Shown here in pieces: positions 24,875-34,504 of a stretch of 64,000 nt of DNA; within the stretch, counting starts at the first letter, position 1, and every line of letters begins with the position of its first letter. This stretch comes from Burkholderia pyrrocinia (GTDB lineage: Bacteria; Pseudomonadota; Gammaproteobacteria; Burkholderiales; Burkholderiaceae). Location: positions 1,302,001-1,366,000 of the forward strand of contig NZ_CP094460.1 in NCBI RefSeq assembly GCF_022809715.1, written 5' to 3'. The translations under genes were made by a program, and so were the position numbers. Below the pieces are notes generated by a model. It was given only the letters and a program-made list of their open reading frames with translations, was not told where the DNA came from and did no database searches.

Positions 24875-27097
24875 CTACAGCACCGCGACCACCTTCACGC
24901 GGCCCGGCTGCTCGGCCGACGCGACGACATGGCCGTCGACGCGGCGGAACGTCAGCGACACGGTTTCGTCGCCGACGCGCAGCGCATCGATCCGCAGCCA
25001 GTCGACACCTTCCGGCAGCGTCGGGCGCTCGACGCGCACCTCGTGGCGCGATGCATCGATGCTCACGCCGAGGCACGCCTGCAGCATCATGAACGGCGCA
25101 CCGGCCGCCCACGCCTGCGGCAGGCACGCAACCGGATACGCGGTCGGCGGTTCGCCGCGCCGGCGCGGGAACCCGCAGAACAGCTCGGGCAGCCGCATCT
25201 CGAAGCTCACCGCCGCCTCGAACAGCGCGCGCAGCAGGTTCACCGCAGCCGTCTTGTCGCCGTAGCGCGCGAGGCCGCGTGCGATCAGCGCATTGTCGTG
25301 CGGCCACACCGAGCCGTTGTGATACGCCATCGGGTTGAAGCGCGGCTGGCCGGCCGCCAGCGTGCGGATGCCCCAGCCCGTCTGGAACAGCGTCGAGCCG
25401 AGCACGCCGGCGACCGCCGCGCCGCGCTCGGCGTCGGGCAGGCCGAACGCGAGCAGGTGGCCCGCGTTCGATGCGAACACGCGGCACAGGTCGCCATGAC
25501 CGTCGAGCGCGATCCCGTAGAAATCGCCTTCCGGCATCCAGAACAGCGCGTCGACCTGCTCGCGCAGCGCCTTCGCGCGCAGCGCGTAGCGCGTGGCGTC
25601 GGCCGCGTGGCCGCGCCGGTGCGAGCATGCCGACATCGCATCGAGCGCCGCGCACGCATAGGCCTGCACTTCGACGAGCGCGATCGGCCCGTCCGGGAAG
25701 CGGCCGTCCTCATGAAACACCGAATCGTGACTGTCCTTCCAGCCCTGGTTCGCGAGGCCGCGCTCCGACGTGCGCTGATAATCGAGCAGTCCGTAAGGAT
25801 TGCGGTCGCACTTGTCGATCACCCATTGCGCGGCGCGCTCGAGCGCGGGCCACAGCTCGTCGATCAGCGCATCGTCGCCGGTGCGTTCGACATACGCGCC
25901 GGCCAGCACGATGAACAGCGGAGTCGTGTCGACGCCGCCGTAGTACAGCGCGAACGGCACCTCGCCCGTCGCGGCCATCTCGCTGCGGCGGAACTCGTGC
26001 ATGATCTTGCCGGGCTCCGCGTCGCGGAACGCGGACGTTTCGCGCGCCTGATGCTCGGCCAGGAAACGCAGCACGCCGCGTGCGAGCGACGGCTGCAGCC
26101 ACAGCATCTGCAGCGACGTGATCACCGCGTCGCGGCCGAACGGCGTCGAGAACCACGGAATGCCCGCATACGGGTACGGCCCCGTGTCGAGCTGCGTCGT
26201 GAGCAGCCCGAGATCCGCGAGCGAACGGTCGAGCCATGCGTCGAACAGCGGATTGCCGGTGTTCACGCGCGCCATCGACTCGCGCCGCGCGCGCATCTCG
26301 CGGTGCACGCCGACCAGCGCGGTGCGCAGCGCGACGCGGCCGCACCCGGGCCCTTCGATGTGCGCCGGGCCGAGCGTCGCGTCGACGGTCAGGTAGATCG
26401 ACACGCACGCCTGCGCGGCGATCGTCAGCGTGTAGTCGGCGCGATCGACCGACAGTGCGTCGGGCGCCGGCGAGAAATGCACGGTCACGTTGCGCTCGAC
26501 GCCGTCGAGGCCGTCGTAGCGCAGCCGCACCGCGCCCGCATCGACGCGCGGCGCAGCCACCGTGCCGCGCTTCGGGCGCTGCGTGCCGCGCACCTCGAAC
26601 ATGTCCTTGAAATCGGCCGCGAACGACAGCGACAGCGGCACCTCGGCTTCGCTCGCGCCGTAGTTCGTCAGCGTCAGCGCTTCGTACAGTATGTCGCCCG
26701 CGAGCACGCGCATCCGTTCGATATGGATCACGCCCTCCGGCGTCTCCTTGCCGCCGAGCGGCGGCAGCGGGCGGTTGGTCAGGTGTGCGGTAAACGATGC
26801 GTTGTCGGCGCTCGTCGCGCCCGACAGCAGCGACGGCGCGCGGCCGCCGAACGTCAGGCGCCATTTCGACAGCACGCGCATGTCGTCGACGAACAGGCCG
26901 TCGTCGTGGCCGCCGATGTCGCCGAGCGCATCGCCGACCACGAATGCGTCGCCGGATTTCAGCACGTACTGGTTGCCGCGCGCGAGCGCCTGCGGATCGG
27001 CTTCGGGTGCGATGAATGCAGGGCCTGACGCTGGGGTCGGGGCAACAGGCGCGACTTGCGGCGCCTGCGTCGTCGTGGCTTCGGCGTGATTCGGCAT
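24875..27097 (-). CDS. glycogen-debranching enzyme-like protein (amylo-alpha-1,6-glucosidase family)
   Basis: The 740-residue protein has an N-terminal GDE_N beta-sandwich (about 55-260; SGDAFVVGDALGDIGGHDDGLFVDDMRVLSKWRLTFGG) and a C-terminal (alpha/alpha)6 barrel (about 290-700; PYPYAGIPWFSTPFGRDAVITSLQMLWL, AEHQARETSAFRDAEPGKIMHEFR, WKDSHDSVFHEDGRFPDGPIALVEVQAY, NPMAYHNGSVWPHDNALIARGL). The WKDSHDS and HNGSVWPHDN segments carry the expected acidic residues. It may act on alpha-1,6-linked glucans; the short bis-like N domain leaves specificity open. AGGAGCATCG precedes the start. No glycogen operon flanks it. Confidence 0.9.
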   Translation of the reverse strand: MPNHAEATTTQAPQVAPVAPTPASGPAFIAPEADPQALARGNQYVLKSGDAFVVGDALGDIGGHDDGLFVDDMRVLSKWRLTFGGRAPSLLSGATSADNASFTAHLTNRPLPPLGGKETPEGVIHIERMRVLAGDILYEALTLTNYGASEAEVPLSLSFAADFKDMFEVRGTQRPKRGTVAAPRVDAGAVRLRYDGLDGVERNVTVHFSPAPDALSVDRADYTLTIAAQACVSIYLTVDATLGPAHIEGPGCGRVALRTALVGVHREMRARRESMARVNTGNPLFDAWLDRSLADLGLLTTQLDTGPYPYAGIPWFSTPFGRDAVITSLQMLWLQPSLARGVLRFLAEHQARETSAFRDAEPGKIMHEFRRSEMAATGEVPFALYYGGVDTTPLFIVLAGAYVERTGDDALIDELWPALERAAQWVIDKCDRNPYGLLDYQRTSERGLANQGWKDSHDSVFHEDGRFPDGPIALVEVQAYACAALDAMSACSHRRGHAADATRYALRAKALREQVDALFWMPEGDFYGIALDGHGDLCRVFASNAGHLLAFGLPDAERGAAVAGVLGSTLFQTGWGIRTLAAGQPRFNPMAYHNGSVWPHDNALIARGLARYGDKTAAVNLLRALFEAAVSFEMRLPELFCGFPRRRGEPPTAYPVACLPQAWAAGAPFMMLQACLGVSIDASRHEVRVERPTLPEGVDWLRIDALRVGDETVSLTFRRVDGHVVASAEQPGRVKVVAVL

Positions 27098-27277
27098 CGA
27101 TGCTCCTGTGTCGAGGCGCAACGCGCGGCGCGCGTCGCGTGTTTCGCACAGGATAGGCCAGAACGGGGGACGCGCGCAGCGACGAAACGGCCGCGACGCC
27201 ATGCGACGTTTCCGTCACCGCATGGCGTCGCGGGCTAGCGCCGAGGCCGGCGCCGACGTGGGCGTATTACGCGCCGG

Positions 27278-30200
27278 TCAGAACTTCCACAGGATGTTGC
27301 CCAGCACCGCGTTGTCGCGCACGCCGCTGCCGTACTGGCCGCTGTACGTGAGGCCGAGCGTCAGGCGCTTCGTGATGTTCGCGTCGATGCCGGCCTCGAG
27401 CACTGCGCTGTCGCGAGCAATCGGCACGCCCGACACCTGGAACGACGTGCCGCCGTTCGCGAACGCGAACGTCGACGACGGCCGCACGTTGCCGAACGCG
27501 TGGCGCCAGCCGACCGTCCCGCGCGCGGTGAACGTGCCGCTCGCGATCGAGCCGAGCTGCGACGCCGCGCGCAGGCCGAGCGTCGAGAAGCCGACGTGGG
27601 TCGTCTCGCCGCCGGCGCGCAGCGCTGCCGCGCCGCCGCTTTCCGTATAGCCGTCGGTATGCAGGTTCACGTACGCGATGCCCGCGAACGGTTCGATCGC
27701 GACGGGCCCGACCGGCAGCGCGTAGCCGACTTCGCCGAACACCTGCGCCGAATTCGCGTTGTAACCGGCCGAGTCGTGATCGGAGAAGCCCGCGAAGCCC
27801 GGATTACGGTCGCTGTTGATCCGGTACCACGTGTACGACGCGCCGCCGCGCACGCCGAGCGCACCGTACTGCGCACCGCCGTACAGCGACAGGTAGTAGC
27901 TGTTCACCGACGCCGACGAACTCTGGTCGTTGTCGAGCGAGCCGTGCGTGACGCCCGCGGCCAGGCCCGCGCGCCACTTGTCGTTGAACGCCATGTCGGC
28001 ACCGGCGATGAAGCCCGTCATGCTGCGCTTGATCGTCGATGCGTTGCCATCGCCGGCAAGCCGGCTGCGGCCGCCGAACGCCTGCCCCCAGACGACCGGC
28101 TGGTATGGCGTACCGCCGTAGCAGCCGTCGCGCGAACCGATCCGGCGTTCCGGCGGCAGCGTCGGGTCGACCGCGCCGGCCGTGTTGTCGCCGCACAGCG
28201 CGGCACCGCCCGAAGACAGCGCGGCGAGCGGGCCCGATCCGGGCGCGAGACCCTGGCGGACCCGATCGGTCACCGCGTCGCGCACATAACGGCTGTCGAG
28301 CAGCAGCATGCTCTTCAGGCTCGCGTGCAGTTCGCCGTCGAGCAGCCCGTATGCGCGGCGCGCGGTGCCCGCGTCGGTCGTCAGGACCGCGTCGTACAGC
28401 GGGTTGCCGGCGCCGAGCCCGCCGAGCGCGGTCGCGACCGCGCGCTGGTTCGGCGTCGTCGCGACGTCGGGCAGCGCGGTGCCGTTCCCGACCAGTTGCA
28501 GGTACACGTGATCCGGATCGTAGCTGAGCGTCGGCATTAGGAACGCGTAGTTCGCCGTCACCTGGCTGAATGCGCCCTGCACGCCCGACGAGGCGGTGAG
28601 GATCGTGTAGGTGGTGCCCGGCTGATAGCCGGTCTGGTTCGCGAGCACCTGCACGGTGCCGCCGTTCAGCGTCGCCGTGCCCGTCGCGGCGACGCTGCCG
28701 CTTTGCTGCGGCGTGGCCGCGACCTGGAACGTCGAACCCGGCTGGAACGTGACGTTGCCGGCCACGTTCAGTGCCGCGCCCGGCTGCGACGCGGCGGCCG
28801 TCGCGCCGCCCTGCACCACGAGGCCGCCGATCGTGCCGGTGCCCGTCAGCGTCGCGCCGTTCTGCACGGTCACGGCCGATTGGGCGAGCGAACCGTTGAC
28901 GGCGAGCGTGCCGGCGCTGACGGTGGTCGGGCCGCTCAGCGTATTCGTGCCCGTCAGCGTCAGTTGCCCGCTGCCGGCCTGCGTCAGCGAACCGGTGCCG
29001 GACAGCACGCTTGCAACCGTCACGCTGCCGGACTGATTGAACACCAGCGCGCCGTTGTCGACGACGTTGCCGGCGATGCTGCCCGACGTGCCGCCGTTGC
29101 CGAGTTGCAGCGTGCCGCCGGCCGCGATCGTGGTGCCGCCCGTATACGTGTTGCTGCCGGTCAGCACCTGCGTGCCGCTCGCCACCGTGACGCCGCCCGT
29201 GCCGCCGATCGTGCCGCCGAATGCGGTGCCGGCACCGTTCAGCGTCAGCGCATTCGCGCCGAGATTCACGTTCGTGCCGGCCGCGCCGGCCAGCGCGCCG
29301 ATCGTCTGCGCGCCCGCCGCACCGCTCACGTCGAACGTCGCGCCCGCGCCGGCCAGGTTCACCGCGCCCGTCGACGCGAGGCTGCCGCCCGCGCCGAGCG
29401 CCAGCGTGCCCGCGTTGATCGTCGTGCCGCCGGTGTAGGTGTTCGCAGCGGTCAGCGTCGTGGTCGCCGCGCCGTTCTTCACAAGTGCGCCCGCGCCGGA
29501 AATCGCACCGCTCAGCCCGAGCGCGTTGCTGCCGCCCAGCGTGAGCGCCGCACCCGTGCCGAGATTGACCCCGTTGCTCACCGTCAGGCTCGCGTTCGTA
29601 TCGAGCGTCGCCGCGCCGCCGACGTTCAGCGCGCCGGTGCCGAGTGCCGCGGCGTTGCCGAGCACGACGCTGCCGCTGTTCAGGTTCGTGCCGCCGGTAT
29701 AGGTATTCGCACTGTTCAGCGTCTGCGTGCCGGTGCCGGCCAGCGTCACGCTGCCCGCGCCGCCGATCGTCCCGCTGAACGTGCCGCTGGCGGTCCCGCC
29801 GAGCGTCAGTGCGTTGCCCCCAAGGCTGATGTTCGTTCCCGCGACGCCCGACAACGCGCCGAGCGACTGCGCACCCGTTGCACCGCTCAGGTCGAGCGCC
29901 GCGCCCGCGCCGGCCAGGTTCACCGCGCCGGTCGACGCGAAGCTGCCGCCCGCGCCGAGCGCGAGCGTGCCGCTGTTGATCGTCGTGATGCCCGAGTACG
30001 TGTTTGCGCCGGTCAGCGTCGTCGTCGTCGTGCCGTTCTTCACGAGGCTGCCGGCGCCGCCGATCGAGCCGGCCAGCCCGAGAGCGTTGCTGCCGCCGAG
30101 TGTCAGCGTCGAGCCGGTGCCGGCGAGATTGACGGCGTTGGCGAGCGTCAGGTTCGTGGTCGTATCGAGCGTCGCCGCGCCGCCGACGTTCAGCGCGCCG

Positions 30201-32878
30201 GTGCCGAGCGCCGCTGCGTTGCCGAGCACGAGGCCGCCGCTGTTCAGGTTCGTGCCGCCCGTATAGGTGCTCGCGCCGTTCAGCGTCTGCGTGCCGGTGC
30301 CGGCCAGCGTCAGGCCGCCGGTGCCGGAGATCGCGCCGCTGAAGGTGCCGCTGGCCGTGCCGCCGAGCGTCAGCACGTTGCCGCCGAGGCTCACGTTCGT
30401 GCCCGCCACGCCCGACAGCGCACCGATCGCCTGCGCGCCGCCCGTGCTGATGTCGAGCGCCGCACCGGCGTTGGCGAGATTCACCGTGCCCGTTGCCGCG
30501 AGACTGCCGCCCGCGCCGATCGCCAGCGTGCCCGCGTTGATCGTCGTGCCGCCCGTATACGTGTTCGCGCCCGTCAGCGTGGTGGTCGCCGCGCCGTCCT
30601 TCACGAGGCTGCCCGCACCGGAAATCGCACCGCTCAACCCGAGGGCGTTGCTGCCGCCGAGCGTCAGCGTAGTGGCCGTTCCGAGATCGATTGCGTTGCC
30701 GACCGTCAGGCTCGTGGTCGTATCGAGCGTCGCCGCGCCGCCGACGGTCAGCGCGCCGGTGCCGAGCGCCGAGCCGTTGCCGAGCACCAGGCCGCCGGCG
30801 TTCAGCGTCGTGCCGCCCGTATAGGTGTTCGCGCCGGACAGCGTCACCGCCGCCGCGCCGTTCTTCACGAGCCCGCCGCCGCCGGCGATCACGCCGCTCA
30901 GGCCGACACCGTTGTTGCCGACGAGCGTCAGCGTCGTGCCCGTCGCGATATTGACGTCGTTCGTGAGCGACACGTTGGCGGTCGCATCGAGCGTCGACGA
31001 ACCGTTCACGTTCACCGCGCCGATGCCGAGCGACGTATTGCTGCCGACGGCGAGGTTGCCGCCATTCAGGTTCGTGCCGCCCGTATACGTGTTCGTGCCC
31101 GTCAGCGTTTGCGTGCCGGCGCCTGACAGCGTCACGCTGCCCGCCCCGCCGATCGTGCCGGCATAGGTCGCATTGGCGCTGCCGTTGAGCGTCAGCGAAT
31201 TGCCGCCGAGGTTCACGTTCGTGCCGGCCGCGCCGGCCAGCGAGCCGATCGTCTGCGCGCCCGATGCGCTGCTCACGTCGAACGTCGCGCCCGCGCCGGC
31301 CAGGTTGACCGTGCCCGTCGCCGCCAGGCTACCGCCCGCGCCCAGCGCGAGCGTCCCGCTGTTGATCGTCGTGCCGCCGGTATACGTATTCGCGCCGGTC
31401 AGCGTGGTGATCGCCGCGCCGTTCTTCACGAGGCCGCCGGCTCCGCCGATCGTGCCGGCCAGCCCGAGATCGTTGCTGCCGCCGATCGTCAGCGTCGTGC
31501 CGGTGGCGAGATTGACCACGTTGTTGAGCGTCACGTTTGCGCTCGTGTCGAGCGACGCGTTCGTGTTGACGTTCAGCGCGCCCGTGCCCAGCGACGTATT
31601 GTTGCCGACGACCAAACCGCCGCCGTTCAGGTTCGTGCCGCCCGAGTACGTGCTCGCACCGGACAGCGTCAGCGTGCCGCCGTCGTTCTTCGTCAGCGCG
31701 CCGGTGCCCGTCACCGTACCCGACAGCGTGAGCCCGGTCGCGCCCTGCACCGTCAGCCCGCCGGCATTGAGCGTCACGCCGTTGGCGACGTTGAGCCCTG
31801 CCGTGCCCGCCTGCAGCGCGCCGCCATTGGCCGTGATGGTGCCGGTGCCGAGCGACGCGTTGTCGCCGATGATCGCGACACCGCCGTTCAGCGTCGCATC
31901 CTGCGCGGTGGATGCACCGTTGATCGCCCAGTTGCCGCTGTTGACGTCGAGGTGGTTGAAGTTGATGTAGTTGTTGACCGCGATCGTACCGTTCGGGGTG
32001 GCGCCCTGCTGCAGATTGAGCGTGTTGTTGCCGCCCGCGCCGCCGTCGACGATACCGGTCGCCGCCACGTTGAGCGTGTTCGGACCGACCGTGATGTTGA
32101 ACGCGCCGCCGGTTCCGCCCGCCGTGTTGACCGACGAGCCGGTCACGGCATTGAACGTGTTGGTGCTGTTCGCGCCCATCGACACGCCGCCGTTGATCGT
32201 GCCGGAGTTGGTGAACGTATTGCCCTGCCCGGGCGTGCCGTTCGTGCCGAACGATACGCGGCCGTTGATCGTTCCGCTGTTGCTCATATTGACCGTGCCG
32301 CCGCCATATGCGGCAACCACGGGCGCGTCCGCGCCGACGAGGGTCGCGCCGACCAGCGGGTTGGACCCGATCGTGCCGGTGTTCGTGATGTGCGACGTGC
32401 CGCCCGTGCCGTTCTGGACCGACAGCGCCATGCCCGTCACGCCGCTGATCGCCACCCCCGTCGAGCCGTTCATCGTGCCGTTGTTGACGACGGTGGTGCT
32501 CGCGCTCGCCGACGCATTGCCGACGACCGCGCCGCTCGACAGCACGCCGAGCCCCGAGCCGAGCGCGGAAGGATCGATCGTGCCGTTGTTGGTCAGCGTG
32601 TTGTTGTTGCCGGTCAGCGACATCGCCGTGCCGCCGACGCCGAGCAGCACGCCGACGCTCGCGCCGGGGTTGACCGTCGCGTTCAGGTTGTTCGCGCTGT
32701 TCGCGTAACTGGGAGCCAGCGGGTTCGCAACGCCGGAACAGGTCACCGTGGTGCCTGCCGTGCTGCAGGTCGCATGGGCGGGAACGACGCCGGCGCCGGA
32801 CAGCGCCAGGAAAACACCCGTCGGCAACAGCAGTCTCGGAAACGGCTCGCCGGCTTTTTTCGAACGCGCAAGATTCAT
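27278..32878 (-). CDS. large autotransporter adhesin with PATR beta-strand repeats
   Basis: A 1866-residue type Va autotransporter. Residues 1 to about 38 are a signal peptide ending AHA; a passenger rich in Gly, Ala, Thr and Asn follows. The repeats (NTYTGGTTINAGTLALG type) occur at about 31.64, 31.38, 31.08, 30.82, 30.56, 30.26, 29.99, 29.70, 29.43, 29.14 and 28.94 kb, eleven in all. The C-terminal ~280 residues form the beta-barrel (VWGQAFGGRSRLAGDG, then TLGLTYSGQYGSGVRDNAVLGNILWKF) ending in Phe. The start at 32878 is preceded by TTGAGGGAAAGC. Likely a surface adhesin or aggregation factor, function not proven. Confidence 0.93.
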   Translation of the reverse strand: MNLARSKKAGEPFPRLLLPTGVFLALSGAGVVPAHATCSTAGTTVTCSGVANPLAPSYANSANNLNATVNPGASVGVLLGVGGTAMSLTGNNNTLTNNGTIDPSALGSGLGVLSSGAVVGNASASASTTVVNNGTMNGSTGVAISGVTGMALSVQNGTGGTSHITNTGTIGSNPLVGATLVGADAPVVAAYGGGTVNMSNSGTINGRVSFGTNGTPGQGNTFTNSGTINGGVSMGANSTNTFNAVTGSSVNTAGGTGGAFNITVGPNTLNVAATGIVDGGAGGNNTLNLQQGATPNGTIAVNNYINFNHLDVNSGNWAINGASTAQDATLNGGVAIIGDNASLGTGTITANGGALQAGTAGLNVANGVTLNAGGLTVQGATGLTLSGTVTGTGALTKNDGGTLTLSGASTYSGGTNLNGGGLVVGNNTSLGTGALNVNTNASLDTSANVTLNNVVNLATGTTLTIGGSNDLGLAGTIGGAGGLVKNGAAITTLTGANTYTGGTTINSGTLALGAGGSLAATGTVNLAGAGATFDVSSASGAQTIGSLAGAAGTNVNLGGNSLTLNGSANATYAGTIGGAGSVTLSGAGTQTLTGTNTYTGGTNLNGGNLAVGSNTSLGIGAVNVNGSSTLDATANVSLTNDVNIATGTTLTLVGNNGVGLSGVIAGGGGLVKNGAAAVTLSGANTYTGGTTLNAGGLVLGNGSALGTGALTVGGAATLDTTTSLTVGNAIDLGTATTLTLGGSNALGLSGAISGAGSLVKDGAATTTLTGANTYTGGTTINAGTLAIGAGGSLAATGTVNLANAGAALDISTGGAQAIGALSGVAGTNVSLGGNVLTLGGTASGTFSGAISGTGGLTLAGTGTQTLNGASTYTGGTNLNSGGLVLGNAAALGTGALNVGGAATLDTTTNLTLANAVNLAGTGSTLTLGGSNALGLAGSIGGAGSLVKNGTTTTTLTGANTYSGITTINSGTLALGAGGSFASTGAVNLAGAGAALDLSGATGAQSLGALSGVAGTNISLGGNALTLGGTASGTFSGTIGGAGSVTLAGTGTQTLNSANTYTGGTNLNSGSVVLGNAAALGTGALNVGGAATLDTNASLTVSNGVNLGTGAALTLGGSNALGLSGAISGAGALVKNGAATTTLTAANTYTGGTTINAGTLALGAGGSLASTGAVNLAGAGATFDVSGAAGAQTIGALAGAAGTNVNLGANALTLNGAGTAFGGTIGGTGGVTVASGTQVLTGSNTYTGGTTIAAGGTLQLGNGGTSGSIAGNVVDNGALVFNQSGSVTVASVLSGTGSLTQAGSGQLTLTGTNTLSGPTTVSAGTLAVNGSLAQSAVTVQNGATLTGTGTIGGLVVQGGATAAASQPGAALNVAGNVTFQPGSTFQVAATPQQSGSVAATGTATLNGGTVQVLANQTGYQPGTTYTILTASSGVQGAFSQVTANYAFLMPTLSYDPDHVYLQLVGNGTALPDVATTPNQRAVATALGGLGAGNPLYDAVLTTDAGTARRAYGLLDGELHASLKSMLLLDSRYVRDAVTDRVRQGLAPGSGPLAALSSGGAALCGDNTAGAVDPTLPPERRIGSRDGCYGGTPYQPVVWGQAFGGRSRLAGDGNASTIKRSMTGFIAGADMAFNDKWRAGLAAGVTHGSLDNDQSSSASVNSYYLSLYGGAQYGALGVRGGASYTWYRINSDRNPGFAGFSDHDSAGYNANSAQVFGEVGYALPVGPVAIEPFAGIAYVNLHTDGYTESGGAAALRAGGETTHVGFSTLGLRAASQLGSIASGTFTARGTVGWRHAFGNVRPSSTFAFANGGTSFQVSGVPIARDSAVLEAGIDANITKRLTLGLTYSGQYGSGVRDNAVLGNILWKF
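28920..31660 (-). repeat. eleven internal PATR repeats with an alternating 265/295 bp higher-order period
   Basis: Spacing between successive NTYTGGT codon sites is about 264-268 or 293-297 bp, alternating, so pairs form supermodules of about 560 bp. Type ending TGGTNLN and type ending TGGTTIN alternate. One extra NTYTGGTTLN unit at about 30.82 kb breaks the alternation. The final gap is shorter (about 203 bp). Confidence 0.85.
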
Positions 32879-33604
32879 GCTTTCCCTCAATATTGGTTTT
32901 GGTATTGCGGCTGCACCTGACGGCACGCAGCAGAAAATCGCGAATAAAGGCGTGCACACCGGCGGTCGCAATGCGACGTCGGCATATTCATGAATAAGTT
33001 TTTAATCAGCCCCGGGTTGCGGACGCGAAACTAGTCGAATGACATGATGGCGGCCCCTGTTTCTCTGCAGCGAATTTTTGGTTGATTTGATTACTTCCCT
33101 GCTTTTTGTCAGACAAGGCTATATCAAACTCACGCCATTTTCCAGTCGATGTTTACCCATCGGATCAGGGCCAAGATGGATGTATTTTTTACCCGCCGCC
33201 ACATGCTTTCTGCGGTTCTCCGCATGTTTTTCGCCTGTTTATTTTGATTTTTCGCAAAAACACCGGAATCGCAGCATCCGTAAAAACGCTAATATGCGGC
33301 TTCAATTCAACGCGTACGAATTTTGCGGCGCAGCATTTCCATGCCGGCGAATCGCCGATACCGATAATCAGCGTCCGTTTAACAACAGATAAAAAACGGA
33401 CTTGCATGCAATCGGCCAAATCGTTTCGATTTCCGTCTTGCATCAAAGCTGAAACGCGAATCGTTATCGCCTGTCCGGCACCGATGACATCCGTGCGGCC
33501 GGCGAGAAAACAATGGAAACAACGCCGCATCCGGCGTGAAACGGCAGGAAGCCCGAAGGAAGGAGAAAATCAGGCGCCGGACGCGTTTGCCCCCGTGCGC
33601 CGTC
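32879..33604. other. AT-rich intergenic stretch upstream of the autotransporter
   Basis: The 726 bp between the autotransporter start and the YdcF stop are clearly less GC-rich than the neighbours (for example TTTTTGTCAGACAAGG, GATTTTTCGCAAAAACACC). Open frames here have no family resemblance and no good ribosome sites. The stretch presumably holds the autotransporter promoter; its composition suggests silencing by nucleoid proteins or a foreign origin. Confidence 0.55.
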
Positions 33605-34315
33605 TTATGAAAACAGGCTCATCAGGTAAAGCATCGGCCGGAACGAGACCGGCCGCGCGTCGGGATTCGCCCACAGACGCACTGCATATACTGCGTAGGC
33701 CGGCACCTCGCGCCAGCTCGAATAGACGTCGCGCAACTGGAAGCGGCGCGGATACGCGGCGGAGATGTTCGCCCGCGCGATGCCGACGCGCTCGAACGCA
33801 AGGCGCGCCCGCGCAAGATGGTAGTACTGACTGACGATCAGCACGCGCGACAGGCGGTGCGCCTGCAGGTACGCAAGCGTGTGCTGGGCGGTCGCGAGCG
33901 TGTTGTCGCCCTGGTCGTCGACGGCGATCCGGTCGGCCGGCACGCCGCGCGCCACGAGATAGTCGCGCATGGCCGTCGCCTCGTTCAGCCCGGGGCCGTC
34001 GATCGCGCCGCTGACCAGAAACGCCGGGCACTGCCCCGTGCGGTAGCAGCGCACGCCGACGTCGAGCCGGGCCGCGAGCACGGGCTTCGGCGCGCCCGTG
34101 TCGTCGAGCGCGTTGCCGAAGATCACGGCGACGTCGGCCGGCTCGCTCGGCATCCGCATCCCGTACGCGACGAGCGCGACGGCCGCGGCAACCCAGATGC
34201 ATGCGACGACGGCCAGCAGGCGGCCCGCCCGGGCCGCAAAGCCCCGTTTGGTTTGGTAATTCAAGGTTTTCGGTCTCTCAGGTCGTCGGGCGTATCGGCC
34301 GGCCCGGCCCGGCAT
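33605..34315 (-). CDS. YdcF/SanA-like DUF218 membrane-anchored protein
   Basis: The 236-residue protein has one N-terminal membrane helix (LLAVVACIWVAAAVALVAYG) and a periplasmic DUF218 domain. Family motifs are VAVIFGNALDDTGAPKPVLAARLDVGVRCY, FLVSGAIDGPGLNEATAMRDYLVARGVPADRI and VDDQGDNTLATAQHTLAYLQAH, followed by LIVSQYYHLARARLAFER. Members (ElyC, SanA, YdcF) influence cell-envelope integrity; enzymatic role is unproven. The ATG at 34315 has no ribosome site; a TTG at 34264, after GAGAGACCG, is a possible alternative. It faces the AT-rich stretch downstream. Confidence 0.85.
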   Translation of the reverse strand: MPGRAGRYARRPERPKTLNYQTKRGFAARAGRLLAVVACIWVAAAVALVAYGMRMPSEPADVAVIFGNALDDTGAPKPVLAARLDVGVRCYRTGQCPAFLVSGAIDGPGLNEATAMRDYLVARGVPADRIAVDDQGDNTLATAQHTLAYLQAHRLSRVLIVSQYYHLARARLAFERVGIARANISAAYPRRFQLRDVYSSWREVPAYAVYAVRLWANPDARPVSFRPMLYLMSLFS

Positions 34316-34504
34316 GGGCGCGTAACGCTAGCACGGCGCGCTCGCGCGTGTCCACGCTGCCGGCCGATGCCGGGCCGTTACCGACCTGCTGGAAAGAAGA
34401 CCGACTCGCTTTGCGCTGGCGGGCGGGCCGGCGCTACGGAGATCGAAAGAATGTGAATGGCTGCGTTGCGCAGCGATGCCCGGCCCGGCCCGAATCGAAC
34501 CGCG

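Noticed and set aside
28703..31126. Very long open frames opposite the autotransporter (for example 807 codons on the + strand)
   Set aside because: They are antisense to the repetitive passenger; the translation is a low-complexity Arg/Val/Ala string made by the repeat codons, with no family resemblance.
33106..33834. 242-codon frame in the AT-rich stretch
   Set aside because: No recognisable domain, poor start context and it runs into the opposite strand of the YdcF gene.
34484..34500. tRNA T-arm-like sequence (minus strand GGTTCGATTC)
   Set aside because: No acceptor stem, anticodon arm or CCA end can be assembled around it.
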